From JARKQH01 sp964631605 (GTDB taxonomy: Bacteria > Verrucomicrobiota > Verrucomicrobiia > Limisphaerales > UBA8199), in contig CAZVYG010000013.1 of the NCBI GenBank assembly GCA_964631605.1, positions 21,234 to 85,233 on the forward strand: a stretch of DNA of 64,000 nt. The letters are read 5' to 3'. The notes beneath the pieces are model-generated. The model saw only the letters and a program-made list of their open reading frames with translations, was not told the origin of the DNA and made no database searches. This document shows, piece after piece, positions 63,661-64,000 of this stretch. Position 1 is the stretch's first letter; every line of letters starts with the position of its first letter. The translations under genes and the position numbers were made by a program.

Positions 63661-64000
63661 GTGGTGTTTAACGAAGACTCCATCGCCGCGCGCGGTCAGG
63701 ACGCCATCACCATCCATGGCGCGCGCGAGCATAATCTCAAAAACCTGTCGTTGCGCATCCCGCGCGACCGGTTCGTGGTGGTGACCGGCGTCAGCGGCTC
63801 GGGCAAGAGCACGCTGGCGTTTGACCTGCTTTTCGCCGAGGGACAGCGCCGCTTCCTGGATTCGATGAACACTTACGCCCGGCAGTATGTCGAGCAACTG
63901 TCGCGGCCAGATGTGGACCTGATTACAGGCATCCCGCCCACCGTGAGCATCGAACAGCGACATTCCCGCGGCGGCGGAAAAAGCACGGTGGCGACCATCA
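63661..64000 (+). CDS. uvrA: UvrA, excinuclease ABC subunit A (5' end only)
   Basis: A GTG at 63661 (another at 63664) opens a frame that runs off the right edge after 113 residues. The motifs ITIHGAREHNLKN, Walker A TGVSGSGKSTLAFDLLFAEGQRR and NTYARQYVEQ match the UvrA N-terminus. The next part, VSIEQRHSRGGGKSTVAT, matches the usual SIDQKTTSRNPRSTVGT-like segment. The upstream regulator ends 56 bases before. UvrA scans DNA for damage and loads UvrB; whether it partners the complete uvrB at 14291-16342 cannot be seen here. Whether it is the main UvrA or a UvrA2-type paralogue needs the rest of the gene. Confidence 0.9.
   Translation, partial: MVFNEDSIAARGQDAITIHGAREHNLKNLSLRIPRDRFVVVTGVSGSGKSTLAFDLLFAEGQRRFLDSMNTYARQYVEQLSRPDVDLITGIPPTVSIEQRHSRGGGKSTVATI

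Noticed and set aside
1..64000. tRNA, rRNA, CRISPR array or complete insertion sequence
   Set aside because: Reading both strands I saw no T-loop/anticodon pattern of a tRNA, no rRNA stretch, no regularly spaced repeats and no transposase gene. A covariance-model scan would be needed to exclude small RNAs.

Overview
This 64 kb, GC-rich window looks like a chromosomal piece from the phylum Verrucomicrobiota, probably a Pedosphaera/Limisphaera-type soil or sediment lineage. The assignment rests on family content rather than a marker gene: type II secretion genes with many stand-alone pseudopilins ending in an H-X9-DG motif, a PEP-CTERM protein, a DUF1549/DUF1553 plus DUF1501 gene set, sulfatases, TSP3-repeat proteins and autotransporter-type fragments. 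A run of ten N at 28758-28767 shows that this is a scaffold, perhaps metagenome-derived.

Layout. Positions 1-9.9 kb (minus strand) hold a nearly complete type II secretion operon, read from a small secreted protein through GspE, F, G, H, I, J, K, L and M into a GspC/PilP-like gene cut by the left edge. A sigma-54-type promoter sits in front of it. Positions 10.3-20.8 kb hold an orphan pseudopilin, leuS, a full uvrB, then a three-gene module (TSP3-repeat secreted protein, small membrane protein, pseudopilin) abutting a truncated second uvrB. The two uvrB copies share 317 identical bases. Positions 20.8-25.2 kb hold a secreted/membrane protein split by one in-frame TGA, then a Gfo/Idh/MocA oxidoreductase and a sugar isomerase/epimerase-like protein. 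Positions 25.2-33.5 kb are accessory: IS-end-like repeats, a PEP-CTERM gene, an autotransporter tail fragment, a giant secreted propeller/Ig protein broken by the N gap, and two more pseudopilins. Positions 33.5-41.3 kb (minus strand) hold clpX, clpP, an esterase, a sulfatase and an alpha/beta hydrolase fused to a TIM-barrel-like region. A 42-nt hairpin element precedes both the esterase and the sulfatase.

Positions 41.4-51.3 kb (plus strand) hold a sugar transporter with a ROK-type kinase, an NfnAB/SudAB-like pair, and a phosphoesterase/PQQ-propeller protein followed by a GHL10 glycosidase-like protein. Positions 51.4-57.8 kb hold a DUF1549/1553 - DUF1501 - PPC cluster and htpX. Positions 57.8-64 kb hold a quinone-reductase-like gene, a fifth orphan pseudopilin, argJ, a hexapeptide acyltransferase, an NtrC-type sigma-54 activator and the start of uvrA.

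Taken together, the window describes a cell that invests in secretion and surface proteins. It has one secretion machine, possibly activated by sigma-54, five scattered pseudopilins and many exported hydrolases or beta-rich proteins, four of which share a C-terminal module ending in an aromatic-aromatic-Arg motif. I saw no CRISPR array, rRNA or tRNA. The best leads are the gene conversion and disruption at uvrB, the in-frame TGA, the sigma-54 promoter of the secretion operon, and the shared C-terminal module.
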